A stretch of DNA of 53,123 nt from positions 1 through 53,123 of the forward strand of contig NZ_AMZO01000042.1 of the NCBI RefSeq assembly GCF_000331515.1. The letters run 5' to 3'. Position numbers and translations under genes: made by a program. Positions 7,872-16,679 of this stretch are shown one piece after another. Every line of letters begins with the position of its first letter. Position 1 is the first letter of the stretch. The stretch is from Photobacterium marinum (GTDB taxonomy: Bacteria; Pseudomonadota; Gammaproteobacteria; Enterobacterales; Vibrionaceae). The notes below the pieces were generated by a model. That model was not told the origin of the DNA. It worked only from the letters and a program-made list of their open reading frames with translations, and searched no databases.

Positions 7872-9833
7872 ATGAAACTATCAGCCAAGCCGCTGTCGAT
7901 TGCAGTTCTTGGTGGCATGCTGGCTATGGCCGGCCCAGCCACAGCAGAAACAATCAAACTGCGAATCCTGGAAACAACCGATATCCATACCAATGTGATG
8001 GATTACGACTACTACAAGGATAAGCCAACCCTGAAAACAGGTCTGGTTCGTACGGCCACGCTGGTAAAAAAAGCTCAGGCAGAAGTTATCAACAGCATCC
8101 TGGTTGATAACGGTGACTTACTCCAGGGCAGTCCAATGGGCGACTACATGGCCGCGAAGGGGATTAAAAAAGGCGAGGTTCACCCGGTTTATAAAGCCAT
8201 GAACCAGCTGGACTATGAAGTCGGTAATATCGGTAACCACGAATTTAACTATGGCCTTGAGTTCCTACATAATTCGCTGGCCGGCGCGAAGTTCCCGTAT
8301 GTAAATGCCAACGTTTATGATCTGAAAACCGGCAAAAACCTGTTCACGCCTTACATCATCAAAACCCATAAGTTCAAAGACACTGATGGTGTCGAGCACG
8401 ACGTCAAAGTCGGCTACATCGGTTTTGTTCCGCCTCAGATCATGATCTGGGATAAGAAGAACCTTGAAGGCAAGGTAGAAGCAAAAGATATCAAACAAAC
8501 CGCGGAGAAATTTGTCCCTCAAATGAAAGCGGAAGGGGCTGATATCATCATCGCAATCCCTCACTCAGGCGTAACGGCAGATCCGTACAAAGTACTGGCG
8601 GAAAACTCCGTATTCTACCTCACAGAAGTTGAAGGTATTGATGCCATCACTTTCGGCCACTCCCACGCAGTATTCCCGAGCAAAACCTTTGCGAACCTGC
8701 CAAAAACAGACATAGAAAAAGGCACCATCAACGGTGTGCCAGCTGTTATGCCTGGTCGCTGGGGTGATCACGTGGGTGTTATCGATTTGGTTCTGGAAAA
8801 AGCCGGTGACGACTGGACTGTAGCTGACGCTCAGACTGAAGCCCGTCCTATCTACGACAAATTCAAGAAAGAAGCCTTAGTCGAAGCTGACACTAAGATG
8901 GTCGCTGCACTGAAAACAGACCATGAAGCAACCCGCGACTTTGTTAACCAGCCTATCGGTAAAGCCAGTGACGTGATGTACAGCTACCTAGCACTGGTAC
9001 AGGATGATCCGACAGTTCAAATTGTCAGCCTGGCTCAGAAAGATTATGTCGAGCGCTTTATCCAGGGTGACCCGGATCTGGACGGCACTCCGGTTCTGTC
9101 TGCTGCTGCGCCGTTCAAAGCCGGTGGCCGTGGTAACGATCCAGCCAACTTCACCGAAGTTGAGTCCGGTCAGCTGACATTCCGTAATGCAGCCGACCTT
9201 TACCTGTACCCGAACACTTTGGTTGCACTGAAAGTAACAGGTAAAGAAGTGAAAGAATGGCTCGAATGCTCTGCCGGTCAGTTCAACCAGATTGATCTGA
9301 ACAGCACAGCACAACAGGGCCTGATCAACTGGGAAGGCTTCCGCACCTATAACTTCGATGTCATTGACGGCGTTCACTACACAATCGACGTTTCCCAACC
9401 GGCCCGTTATGACGGTGACTGTAAGCTAATCAACGACAAAGCAGAGCGAGTTAAAGAGCTGACCTTCAACGGCAAACCTGTTGATCCGGCACAGCCGTTT
9501 ATCATTGCTACCAACAACTACCGAGCTTACAGCGGTAAATTTGCCGGTACCGGTGAAGCCTTTGTTGCCTTCTCATCACCGGATGAAAACCGTACCGTTG
9601 TGGCGGATTACATCAGCCGCATCAGTAAAGAAAAAGGTCAGGTTGTACCAAGTGCTGACAACAACTGGCGTTTTGCTCCACTTAAGAGCGACAAGAAGCT
9701 GAATGTGACTTTCGAAACTTCACCAGGCAGCAAGGCTGCGAAGTTTATTAAAGACAAAGGTCAGTACCCAATGGAACAAGTGGCAACAGATAAGGTTGGC
9801 TTTGCGGTTTACCGTATCGACCTGCAAAAGTAA
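7872..9833 (+). CDS. cpdB: 2',3'-cyclic-nucleotide 2'-phosphodiesterase / 3'-nucleotidase CpdB
   Basis: CpdB is a periplasmic enzyme that hydrolyses 2',3'-cyclic nucleotides and then 3'-nucleotides, allowing external RNA breakdown products to be used. The 653-residue protein has a signal peptide (cleavage near TATA-ET, about residue 26). Metallophosphoesterase motifs follow in order: DIHTN, DNGDLLQGS, GNHEFNYG, HSGV and GHSHAVFP. The C-terminal 5'-nucleotidase domain contains NNYRAYSGKFAGTG. The ATG at 7872 is used because GGAG lies 8 nt upstream and the signal peptide begins there. Length is close to E. coli CpdB (647). Confidence 0.95.
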   Translation: MKLSAKPLSIAVLGGMLAMAGPATAETIKLRILETTDIHTNVMDYDYYKDKPTLKTGLVRTATLVKKAQAEVINSILVDNGDLLQGSPMGDYMAAKGIKKGEVHPVYKAMNQLDYEVGNIGNHEFNYGLEFLHNSLAGAKFPYVNANVYDLKTGKNLFTPYIIKTHKFKDTDGVEHDVKVGYIGFVPPQIMIWDKKNLEGKVEAKDIKQTAEKFVPQMKAEGADIIIAIPHSGVTADPYKVLAENSVFYLTEVEGIDAITFGHSHAVFPSKTFANLPKTDIEKGTINGVPAVMPGRWGDHVGVIDLVLEKAGDDWTVADAQTEARPIYDKFKKEALVEADTKMVAALKTDHEATRDFVNQPIGKASDVMYSYLALVQDDPTVQIVSLAQKDYVERFIQGDPDLDGTPVLSAAAPFKAGGRGNDPANFTEVESGQLTFRNAADLYLYPNTLVALKVTGKEVKEWLECSAGQFNQIDLNSTAQQGLINWEGFRTYNFDVIDGVHYTIDVSQPARYDGDCKLINDKAERVKELTFNGKPVDPAQPFIIATNNYRAYSGKFAGTGEAFVAFSSPDENRTVVADYISRISKEKGQVVPSADNNWRFAPLKSDKKLNVTFETSPGSKAAKFIKDKGQYPMEQVATDKVGFAVYRIDLQK

Positions 9834-9871
9834 CCTCTCACCTTTCATCACATTAACAATATAACCACACA

Positions 9872-9901
9872 ATACCGCAGCCTTGGCTGCGGTATTTTTT
9901 T
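9872..9901 (+). terminator. terminator after cpdB
   Basis: A 10-bp stem ATACCGCAGC / GCTGCGGTAT (72-81 and 86-95 of this block) has a 4-nt loop and is followed by a T run. It ends cpdB transcription. The -10-like TATGAT at 9904-9909 starts right after it. Confidence 0.9.
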
Positions 9902-9903
9902 GC

Positions 9904-9909
9904 TATGAT
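9904..9909 (+). promoter_or_regulatory. -10 element for the Crp/Fnr-type gene
   Basis: TATGAT lies just after the cpdB terminator, about 20 bp before the predicted start codon. A weak -35 would fall in the terminator hairpin. It is a plausible promoter for the following three-gene plus-strand group. Confidence 0.4.
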
Positions 9910-9929
9910 GGCGAAATATCCCAACATTG

Positions 9930-10508
9930 ATGATCACCGAGATGAAAGAATCCCTGCACCAATTTCTCAGCCAGCTGGGCGCATCAACAGAAACCGTTGA
10001 GCAGGCCGTATCCCAGGCCGAACTGATGGAACTCCCGACCCGCCACGTTCTGCTTAATCAGGGAGAGCCTCCGGCTTACTGCTACTTTCTGCTAGAAGGA
10101 CTTTGCCACGCCTGCTACCTCACAGCCGAGGGAAAACAGTTCAGTAAGGAATTCTACTGGGATCAGGATGTTATTATCGGCTTTGAAAGCCTGATCAGCG
10201 AACAGGCTTCGCCTTACCTGCTGGAAACCCTTTCCGCCAGCCGCCTGCTGGCTCTGCCGTTTAACCTGCTGAAGCAATGGCGGGAAGAAGGCAATCCACT
10301 TTACGTCCGCCTGATGGAGCGCCAGTTAATCTTTAAAGAGCAAAAAGAAAGGTTCATGCTGATGCACTCACCGGAAGAACGCTACCAACTGTTCACTGCC
10401 AACTTTCCAGAACTTAAAACCCGAATAGCGGATTACCAGATAGCCTCTTATTTAGGGATCACGCCTATCAGCCTCAGCCGGATCAAAAAACGTCTGGAAG
10501 AAGAGTAA
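9930..10508 (+). CDS. Crp/Fnr-family transcriptional regulator
   Basis: The protein has about 192 residues. Its N-terminal half resembles a cyclic-nucleotide-binding beta-roll (ELPTRHVLLNQGEPPAYCYFLLEG). The C-terminus is a short helix-turn-helix (DYQIASYLGITPISLSRIKKRL). No cysteine cluster of the Fnr type is seen, so the signal may be a small molecule or none. The start is uncertain: ATG at 9930, ATG at 9942 and TTG at 9927 all lack a good ribosome-binding site. It precedes elaA and an EamA transporter on the same strand, which it may control. The effector and targets are unknown. Confidence 0.8.
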   Translation: MITEMKESLHQFLSQLGASTETVEQAVSQAELMELPTRHVLLNQGEPPAYCYFLLEGLCHACYLTAEGKQFSKEFYWDQDVIIGFESLISEQASPYLLETLSASRLLALPFNLLKQWREEGNPLYVRLMERQLIFKEQKERFMLMHSPEERYQLFTANFPELKTRIADYQIASYLGITPISLSRIKKRLEEE

Positions 10509-10597
10509 TTATCCGGGGAAATTAACAATGGTTAATGTCAGGGAAAATGACGACAGTTAATCTGCGTTCAATAACTGTTTCAGCCAAGGAGAATACA

Positions 10598-11062
10598 ATG
10601 CAGTGGCAATGCCTGCCTTTTGAAGAACTGACGACCCACCAGCTCTATGATTTGATGAAACTCAGGGTTGATGTCTTTGTTGTTGAACAAAACTGCCCTT
10701 ACCCTGAGCTGGACGATAATGACCGCCGGGCTGGCACTCATCACCTGCTGGGCTACAACAATGATCAGCTTGTGGCCTACCTGAGACTGCTGCCACCGGG
10801 CACCACCTATACCAACGTCAGTATCGGGCGGGTCCTTACCGCAGAATCCACACGGGGAACCGGTGCTGGCCATGAACTACTGCGCCTTGGACTAGAACAT
10901 GCTGAGCGATTATGGCCGGATCACACCATAGACATCGGTGCCCAGTCACACCTCCAGCACTATTACACCCGTTATGGCTTTGAAGCTATCTCAGAGGAGT
11001 ACCTGGAAGACGGTATTCCCCATGTCGATATGAGGCTGAGCAAAGGGATAGTCTGTGGCTAA
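10598..11062 (+). CDS. elaA: GNAT-family N-acetyltransferase, ElaA-like
   Basis: A small cytoplasmic acetyltransferase of 154 residues, the length of E. coli ElaA (153). The acetyl-CoA-binding region IGRVLTAESTRGTGAGHELL carries the R-x-x-G-x-G/A pattern of GNAT proteins, and LYDLMKLRVDVFVVEQNCPYPELD is the typical ElaA N-terminal motif. ATG at 10598 is chosen because AAGGAG lies 7 nt upstream; the frame extends further upstream without a better signal. Its substrate is unknown. It overlaps the next gene by 8 nt. Confidence 0.88.
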   Translation: MQWQCLPFEELTTHQLYDLMKLRVDVFVVEQNCPYPELDDNDRRAGTHHLLGYNNDQLVAYLRLLPPGTTYTNVSIGRVLTAESTRGTGAGHELLRLGLEHAERLWPDHTIDIGAQSHLQHYYTRYGFEAISEEYLEDGIPHVDMRLSKGIVCG

Positions 11063-11984
11063 GCTCTCGCCTGTCGCCGTCGGTGTCCTTTTCCTGCTGC
11101 TGGGCAACCTGTCATCATCACTGTCTGATGTCGCCGTAAAACTGCTCGAAGGCGGGATCAGTGCCTTTCAGTATATGTTCATCCGCCAGTTACTGAGCGT
11201 GGTTATCATCCTGCCATTCTGGCTGAAACTGACGCTAGCACAGCGGGCCATCGGCAACACGTCAATCACAATAATACGAGCTCATTTAGTGCTGGCAGGG
11301 AGCGGACTGGTCATGGTCGCCCTGACTTGGCTGCCACTGGCGACAGCCAATGCCCTGTTTTATGCCGCACCACTATTGATGTTGCCACTATCGGCATGGT
11401 TGCTAAAAGAAAAGCCGGAGCGAACCAAAGTGCTGGCAACCCTGACCGGCTTTTTCGGTGTCCTTGTTGTCCTACGTCCGGAACATTTTCACTGGGCGGC
11501 TGTTGCTGCCCTTGGCTGTGCCCTGACTCTAGCCCTTTACAACGTGCTGGTCAGGAAATTACCAGCTCAGCAACCAGTCATCACCACATTGTTCTGGACC
11601 GGCGTGTTCTCTCTGCCAATTGCCGCCGCACTAGCAGTTATTTACTGGCAACCGATAACCGTCGATGAAATCATGTTAATTGCCGCCAGCGCCGTGTTTA
11701 CCCTCGGCTATCATGGCAGCAGTGTCGTCGCTTACCGCCAGGCCGAAACCTGTAAGCTGGGATTAGTGGAATATTCAGGACTGGTATTCGTCACCATCAT
11801 CGGGATCATCGGGTTTAATGAAGTGCCAGATCTGTTAACCACGATAGGTATTCTGCTGATTATCCTGCCAATGATGCCTTTAGGCAAATTGCGCAGAAAT
11901 CACCGACCAAACACATCAGTTCCGGCTTCGGCTGACAAACTGACAGACGAAAAAAGGCCGCAAAGCGGCCTTTTCTTATTATAA
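11055..11984 (+). CDS. EamA/DMT-family transporter
   Basis: An inner-membrane protein of 309 residues with about ten hydrophobic helices in two EamA repeats (roughly 8-140 and 150-285), as in drug/metabolite transporters and S-adenosylmethionine-type carriers. The GTG start overlaps the elaA stop by 8 nt, with AAGGGA about 7 nt upstream, which suggests translational coupling. The terminal codons lie inside the shared terminator at 11952-11974. The substrate cannot be told from sequence. Confidence 0.85.
   Translation: MAKLSPVAVGVLFLLLGNLSSSLSDVAVKLLEGGISAFQYMFIRQLLSVVIILPFWLKLTLAQRAIGNTSITIIRAHLVLAGSGLVMVALTWLPLATANALFYAAPLLMLPLSAWLLKEKPERTKVLATLTGFFGVLVVLRPEHFHWAAVAALGCALTLALYNVLVRKLPAQQPVITTLFWTGVFSLPIAAALAVIYWQPITVDEIMLIAASAVFTLGYHGSSVVAYRQAETCKLGLVEYSGLVFVTIIGIIGFNEVPDLLTTIGILLIILPMMPLGKLRRNHRPNTSVPASADKLTDEKRPQSGLFLL
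11951..11975. terminator. bidirectional terminator between the EamA gene and oapA
   Basis: The stem AAAAGGCCGC / GCGGCCTTTT (52-61 and 65-74 of this block) has a 3-nt loop and T runs in both orientations. It overlaps the last codons of the plus-strand transporter and lies 20 nt beyond the oapA stop on the minus strand. Confidence 0.88.
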
Positions 11985-11994
11985 ATATCGGCTT

Positions 11995-12666
11995 TTATTT
12001 GCCTCGGGCAAAACTGCCATCTGAACGGCGGAAGAACAGCACAGGATCACCGCTGCGACTTTCAATCTGCAGCGCATCCAACGAACCATCTGCGGTTTGT
12101 TTATAGCGAAGCCACTGACCAGCCTTAATCCGACTTAGCGGTTTGTCTTTTCCCTCAATCGCAGCTACTGCGTAAAGATCGGACAGCGGCAGAGATTTAT
12201 CGCGGAAGATGTTGGCAAGAGTTTCACCCTGCTTCACCTGATACTGCTGCCACTGCAACTCAACCGACTCCCGGGAAGCTGGAGATACTGGCTGAGGCTC
12301 CGGTGATACGGGCTCAGTTCTGGCAACCGGGCGTTTCGGTGATAGCGGCTCAGCACGCTCACCAACTGGAATTTTCGTCGGCTCATTTTCACCGAGGTTA
12401 AGCGAAATCTCGCGGCGCTGCGGCTCTCCGCTACTGACCGGTTCTGGAGCTTCACTAACAGGAAGCAGCAGCAAAACAGCGACAACAGGCACCAGTACAG
12501 CCAAAGCCCGGCGATGCAGCTTGGGCAAGGCTTGCCACCTTGCTTTCAACGGAGCCAGCCTGGCTTGAAGTTTTTCTTTATAAACATCAAGATTCGCCTT
12601 GTTAAGGGAAAGATCAGGAAGCTTAAATTCACTTTTTTTCTTTGAACGGCGTTTGGCCTGTCCCAT
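11995..12666 (-). CDS. oapA: OapA/YtfB-family cell-surface and division-associated protein
   Basis: The 223-residue protein has a basic N-terminus (MGQAKRRSKKKSEF), one transmembrane helix near residues 55-70 (LAVLVPVVAVLLLLP), a proline/glutamate-rich linker, and a C-terminal OapA domain resembling LysM (YQVKQGETLANIFRDKSLPLSDLY). YtfB of E. coli has the same layout, is implicated in cell division and glycan binding, and also sits beside fklB. ATG at 12666 has GGAG 8 nt upstream. It faces away from fklB across a 125-bp region. Confidence 0.85.
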   Translation of the reverse strand: MGQAKRRSKKKSEFKLPDLSLNKANLDVYKEKLQARLAPLKARWQALPKLHRRALAVLVPVVAVLLLLPVSEAPEPVSSGEPQRREISLNLGENEPTKIPVGERAEPLSPKRPVARTEPVSPEPQPVSPASRESVELQWQQYQVKQGETLANIFRDKSLPLSDLYAVAAIEGKDKPLSRIKAGQWLRYKQTADGSLDALQIESRSGDPVLFFRRSDGSFARGK

Positions 12667-12791
12667 ATACAACACTCCAGAGCATTCTTGCTCACGCTAT
12701 CAAACGACATCTTGTCACAAAAGTTTACCCATAAGGGTCTAAACTGTTATCCTGCCCACTTAAATTCACTCTAAATTAAAGAGATGACATC

Positions 12792-13412
12792 ATGTCTGAC
12801 GTTAAACTAGATACAGTTGAAACTAAAGCAAGCTACGGCATCGGCCTGCAAATGGGCCAGCAGCTGGCACAAAGCGGCCTTGAAGGCCTAAACGTTGCTG
12901 CGATTGCTAAAGGCATTGCAACTTCACTAACTGGTGAAATGCCAGAAATCGAAGTTGACGAAATCAACAATGCACTACGTGAAATCCACGTTCGCGCAGA
13001 AGAAGCTCGTAAAGAGCAGGCTAAGCTTGCAGCAGCTGAAGGCGAAGCATTCCTAAAAGATAACGCACTACGCCCTGAAGTTACAGTAACTGAATCTGGT
13101 CTTCAGTACGAAGTTCTTGTTGAAGGTAACGGTGAAATCCCTACTTCAGACAAGCAAGTACGCGTTCACTACCACGGTGAGCTAACAGACGGTACTGTAT
13201 TCGACAGCTCTGTATCTCGCGGTCAGCCAGCTGAATTCCCTGTAACTGGCGTTATCGCTGGTTGGGTTGAAGCTCTGCAAATGATGCCTGTTGGCTCTAA
13301 GTGGAAGCTTTACATTCCTCAAAACCTGGCTTACGGCGAGCGTGGCGCAGGTGCTGCTATTCCTCCATACGCAGCGCTAGTATTCGAAGTTGAACTACTA
13401 GACATCCTGTAA
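12792..13412 (+). CDS. fklB: FKBP-type peptidyl-prolyl isomerase FklB (FKBP22)
   Basis: A dimeric peptidyl-prolyl cis-trans isomerase of 206 residues, the same length as E. coli FklB. The N-terminal helical dimerisation part begins KASYGIGLQMGQQLAQSGLEG. The FKBP domain (about 108-206) shows VRVHYHGELTDGTVFDSS, EFPVTGVIAGWVEALQMMPVG and IPQNLAYGERGAGAAIPP. Codon use is strongly biased towards preferred codons compared with neighbours, which suggests high expression. No signal peptide is seen, so it should be cytoplasmic. Confidence 0.95.
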   Translation: MSDVKLDTVETKASYGIGLQMGQQLAQSGLEGLNVAAIAKGIATSLTGEMPEIEVDEINNALREIHVRAEEARKEQAKLAAAEGEAFLKDNALRPEVTVTESGLQYEVLVEGNGEIPTSDKQVRVHYHGELTDGTVFDSSVSRGQPAEFPVTGVIAGWVEALQMMPVGSKWKLYIPQNLAYGERGAGAAIPPYAALVFEVELLDIL

Positions 13413-13437
13413 GACATCTCAGTCACACAGTATGAAC

Positions 13438-13466
13438 AAAACGGTGCTTTTCCAGCACCGTTTTTT
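13438..13466 (+). terminator. terminator after fklB
   Basis: An 11-bp stem AAAACGGTGCT / AGCACCGTTTT (38-48 and 54-64 of this block) has a 5-nt loop and runs into T residues. It lies about 25 nt past the fklB stop. Confidence 0.9.
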
Positions 13467-13587
13467 TATCGTACCAGACAAGCGAACCAACTACCTTTCT
13501 TGTCAATCTTGTCAATTATTTTCAATTTAATTTGGTACTTAGCCCGCATTCCCCACTACGCTTATAACGTTAACCAAGGAGGATGCA

Positions 13588-14088
13588 ATGACCCCACAGC
13601 AGACCATCACTCATCACTTACTTATCTTCGCAGCCCTGCTTAGCTGCCTGATTTTCTCAACCACCAGCTCCGCATTCAGTCTGTCAGATTTATTTGGCGG
13701 AGGTGATGACGAAAAAGCCGAAGCCACGACAACGGCAAGTAATCCGCTAACCGAAGCACTCAGCAACCAGCTAGGCGTCACGCCAGAACAGGCAGCTGGC
13801 GGTGCCGGCGCCCTATTATCACTGGCATCAAGCCAGCTCAACGGCGACCAGGCAACAGAGCTCAGCAAAATGATCCCGGGAGCCGATGCCCTCAGCGCCG
13901 CTATTCCACCGGGCATGAGCGCCCTGCTGACCAATATGGATACCATTAATCAGGTATTTTCAGCTCTGGGGATGGATGCCAGCATGGTTAGCCATTTTAT
14001 TCCGGTAGTCATGCAGTTCCTGGGGAATCAGGGCGCCAGCTCCGGGCTGATGGACTCACTCGGTGCGATCTGGAATCCGGTAAGCTAG
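13588..14088 (+). CDS. exported DUF2780 (VcgC/VcgE-like) protein
   Basis: A 166-residue protein with a signal peptide (LLIFAALLSCLIFSTTSSAF, cleavage near residue 29) and an Ala/Gly/Leu-rich body (NQLGVTPEQAAGGAGALLSLA) that matches the DUF2780 family of Vibrionaceae and relatives. The start has AAGGAGGA just upstream. Function is unknown; the signal peptide puts it in the periplasm or outside. It stands alone between two terminators, downstream of fklB and convergent with cysH. Confidence 0.8.
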   Translation: MTPQQTITHHLLIFAALLSCLIFSTTSSAFSLSDLFGGGDDEKAEATTTASNPLTEALSNQLGVTPEQAAGGAGALLSLASSQLNGDQATELSKMIPGADALSAAIPPGMSALLTNMDTINQVFSALGMDASMVSHFIPVVMQFLGNQGASSGLMDSLGAIWNPVS

Positions 14089-14154
14089 AAAACAGCGGCA
14101 GAAGCATAGCGGAAATTCTCCAGCATGCTGTCAGAAGAAGGTAAATTATTGAAT

Positions 14155-14191
14155 AAAAAAAGCCTGAGCAATTAAGGCTGCTCAGGCTTTT
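14155..14191. terminator. bidirectional terminator between the DUF2780 gene and cysH
   Basis: A long stem AAAAGCCTGAGCA / TGCTCAGGCTTTT (14158-14170, 14179-14191) with an 8-nt loop is flanked by A and T runs, so it can end both the plus-strand DUF2780 gene and the minus-strand cysJIH operon. Confidence 0.9.
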
Positions 14192-14233
14192 GCATCAACC
14201 AAGTCTTAGTACAGTACATCACAATAACAAGGT

Positions 14234-14995
14234 TCAAATCCCGGAACCGTCGTATTCGCCGTCATCCTCATGCAGGCCACATTCTCGCTTAAGACCGAAG
14301 AAACGAGTTTCCTCTTCTTTCATACCCGGCTCCCACTTACGAGTCGTATGGGTATCTCCGACTGACAGGTACCCCTGTTCCCACAACGGGTGATACGGCA
14401 GATCGTGCTTTGTCAGATACTGATGGATATCTTTGTTATTCCAGTCAATCAACGGCAGGAATTTAAACAGCCCATTCTGAATCGCCAATACCGGCAAGGT
14501 CGCCCGCGAATCCGATTGCTCCCGGCGCAGGCCGGAGAACCAAGTTCCGGTATTCAGCTCATCCAAAGCACGTCGCATCGGCTCGACCTTGTTGAGCCGA
14601 TTGTACTGTTTGAGTCCGTCAACGCCCTGCTCCCACAGCCTGCCAAACCGCGCTTCCTGCCAGGCTGGCGTCTGCTCTGCACTGTACACATGCAGATTCA
14701 GCGACAGACGCTCAGTCAGCTCATCGATAAAACGATAAGTCTCCGGGAAAAGGTAACCGGTATCGGTCAGGATCACCGGAATGTCTGGCTTTTCCCGGGT
14801 GATCATATGCAGCATCACCGCCGACTGAATGCCAAAGCTTGATGCCAGGGCAAACTCACCATCCAGATTTTCCAGCGCCCAGCGGACCCGATCCTGGGCC
14901 GATAATGTTTCCAGTTCAGCATTAATTTCCGCTAGCCGGAGAATTTGTTCAACTTTGCTTTGCTGGCGTAATTCAGCCAATGCGATATCAGGCAT
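14234..14995 (-). CDS. cysH: phosphoadenosine phosphosulfate reductase CysH
   Basis: CysH reduces PAPS to sulfite and PAP using thioredoxin. The 253-residue protein has the PP-loop-like SSFGIQSAVMLHM (52-64), LTDTGYLFPETY (77-88) and the C-terminal catalytic ECGLH with Cys239. It lacks the paired cysteines of APS reductases, so it uses PAPS, which fits the cysC gene upstream in the window. Its start overlaps the cysI stop by 8 nt. It is the last gene of cysJIH. Confidence 0.97.
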   Translation of the reverse strand: MPDIALAELRQQSKVEQILRLAEINAELETLSAQDRVRWALENLDGEFALASSFGIQSAVMLHMITREKPDIPVILTDTGYLFPETYRFIDELTERLSLNLHVYSAEQTPAWQEARFGRLWEQGVDGLKQYNRLNKVEPMRRALDELNTGTWFSGLRREQSDSRATLPVLAIQNGLFKFLPLIDWNNKDIHQYLTKHDLPYHPLWEQGYLSVGDTHTTRKWEPGMKEEETRFFGLKRECGLHEDDGEYDGSGI

Positions 14996-16679
14996 AGAAA
15001 TCCCTCTTAGAAACTAAAACCGGCTCGATGATCCCTGCGCGGATGGTAAAGTCGCCAAAGTCTTCCCCTTCATTCCGCTCTGCCGCCCAGCGGCCGACTA
15101 AAGCATCAATCTCTTCCATAATCTGAGCCACAGTAATGTTTTCACGGTACATCTTCGGGATCCGGGTACCGTTTCGGTTACCGCCCAAATGCAGGTTATA
15201 ACGCCCAGGAGCCTTGCCTACCAGGCCTATCTCTGCCAGCATCGCCCGGCCACAGCCGTTCGGACAGCCAGTAACCCGTAAAATGATATTTTCATCTTTT
15301 GCCAGCCCGTGTTTTGCTAACAGCTCTTCAATGTCGGTAACAAAACCAGGCAGGAAACGCTCGGCTTCCGCCATTGCCAGCGGACACGTCGGCAACGAAA
15401 CACAAGCCATTGAATTTTTGCGCTGCTCACTGACACCATCGTCGATCAGCCCGTGATCACGAGCGATCTTTTCAATCGCCTTTTTGTTTCTGGCAGCCAC
15501 ACCAGCCACAATCAGGTTCTGGTTGGCTGTCATTCGAAAATCACCTTTATGAACTTTGGCGATTTCAGCAACACCGGTTTTAAGTGGCTTATCGGGATAA
15601 TCCAGCAAGCGACCATTTTCGATGAACAGTGCCAGATGGTGTTTACCATCAATCCCCTCCACCCAGCCGATACGATCACCGCGCTCGGTAAACTCATAAG
15701 GACGACTGTCGGCAAACGTAATTCCGGCACGCTTTTCCACTTCCGTCTTGAAGACATCAATACCAACCCGATCCAGGGTGTATTTGGTCTTGGCATTTTT
15801 CCTGTTTGAACGGTTACCCCAATCACGCTGGGTAGTGACAACCGCAGCCGCGACATCCAGTGTTTTATCCAGCGGGATAAAACCAAAATCATCAGCCCGG
15901 CGCGGATATGTCGACTTGTCACCATGGGTCATGGCCAGACCGCCACCAACCAGGACATTAAAGCCCACCAACTTGCCATCTTCCGCAATAGCCACAAAGT
16001 TCAAGTCGTTGGCATGAACGTCGACATCATTTTGCGGCGGGATCACCACTGTGGTTTTGAACTTACGTGGCAGGTAAGTACTGCCCAGTATCGGTTCTTC
16101 ATCCGTAGTTTCCAGCTTCTCGCCATCAAGCCAAATCTCGGCATAAGCCCGGGTTTTCGGCAACAGGTGCTCACTGATCTTTTTCGCCCACTCATAGGCT
16201 TCCTGATGAAGGGTCGACTCTACCGGGTTCGAGGTACAGAGAACATTACGGTTCACATCGCCGGCAGTCGCAATCGAATCAATCCCAATCTGGTTCAATG
16301 TCCGGTGCATCAGCTTGATATTTGGCTTCAGTACACCGTGGAACTGGAATGTCTGGCGCGTCGTCAGGCGAATACTGCCATACAGAGTATGTTCATCAGC
16401 GAACTTATCAATCGCCAGCCATTGCTTGGGAGTGATGATGCCGCCCGGCATTCGTGCCCGCAGCATCACATTGTGCAGCGGTTCCAGCTTTTGTTTGGCT
16501 CGCTCGGCACGAATATCCCGGTCATCCTGCTGATACATGCCATGAAAGCGGATCAGCTGAAAGTTATCGGCAGTAAAACCGCCGGTAATGCGATCATTCA
16601 AATCGTCAACAATGGTCCCGCGCAAGAAATTACTTTCGCCTTTCAGGCGTTCGTTATCTGATAATTTTTGCTCGCTCAT
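14988..16679 (-). CDS. cysI: sulfite reductase hemoprotein subunit CysI
   Basis: CysI carries siroheme and a [4Fe-4S] cluster and reduces sulfite to sulfide with electrons from CysJ. The 563-residue protein keeps the cluster ligands in CX5C (Cys426, Cys432) and CX3C (Cys472, Cys476), and substrate-binding arginines in RLTTRQTFQFHG. Length is near E. coli CysI (570). The start overlaps the cysJ stop by one base (TAATG), so translation is probably coupled. Confidence 0.97.
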   Translation of the reverse strand: MSEQKLSDNERLKGESNFLRGTIVDDLNDRITGGFTADNFQLIRFHGMYQQDDRDIRAERAKQKLEPLHNVMLRARMPGGIITPKQWLAIDKFADEHTLYGSIRLTTRQTFQFHGVLKPNIKLMHRTLNQIGIDSIATAGDVNRNVLCTSNPVESTLHQEAYEWAKKISEHLLPKTRAYAEIWLDGEKLETTDEEPILGSTYLPRKFKTTVVIPPQNDVDVHANDLNFVAIAEDGKLVGFNVLVGGGLAMTHGDKSTYPRRADDFGFIPLDKTLDVAAAVVTTQRDWGNRSNRKNAKTKYTLDRVGIDVFKTEVEKRAGITFADSRPYEFTERGDRIGWVEGIDGKHHLALFIENGRLLDYPDKPLKTGVAEIAKVHKGDFRMTANQNLIVAGVAARNKKAIEKIARDHGLIDDGVSEQRKNSMACVSLPTCPLAMAEAERFLPGFVTDIEELLAKHGLAKDENIILRVTGCPNGCGRAMLAEIGLVGKAPGRYNLHLGGNRNGTRIPKMYRENITVAQIMEEIDALVGRWAAERNEGEDFGDFTIRAGIIEPVLVSKRDFYA

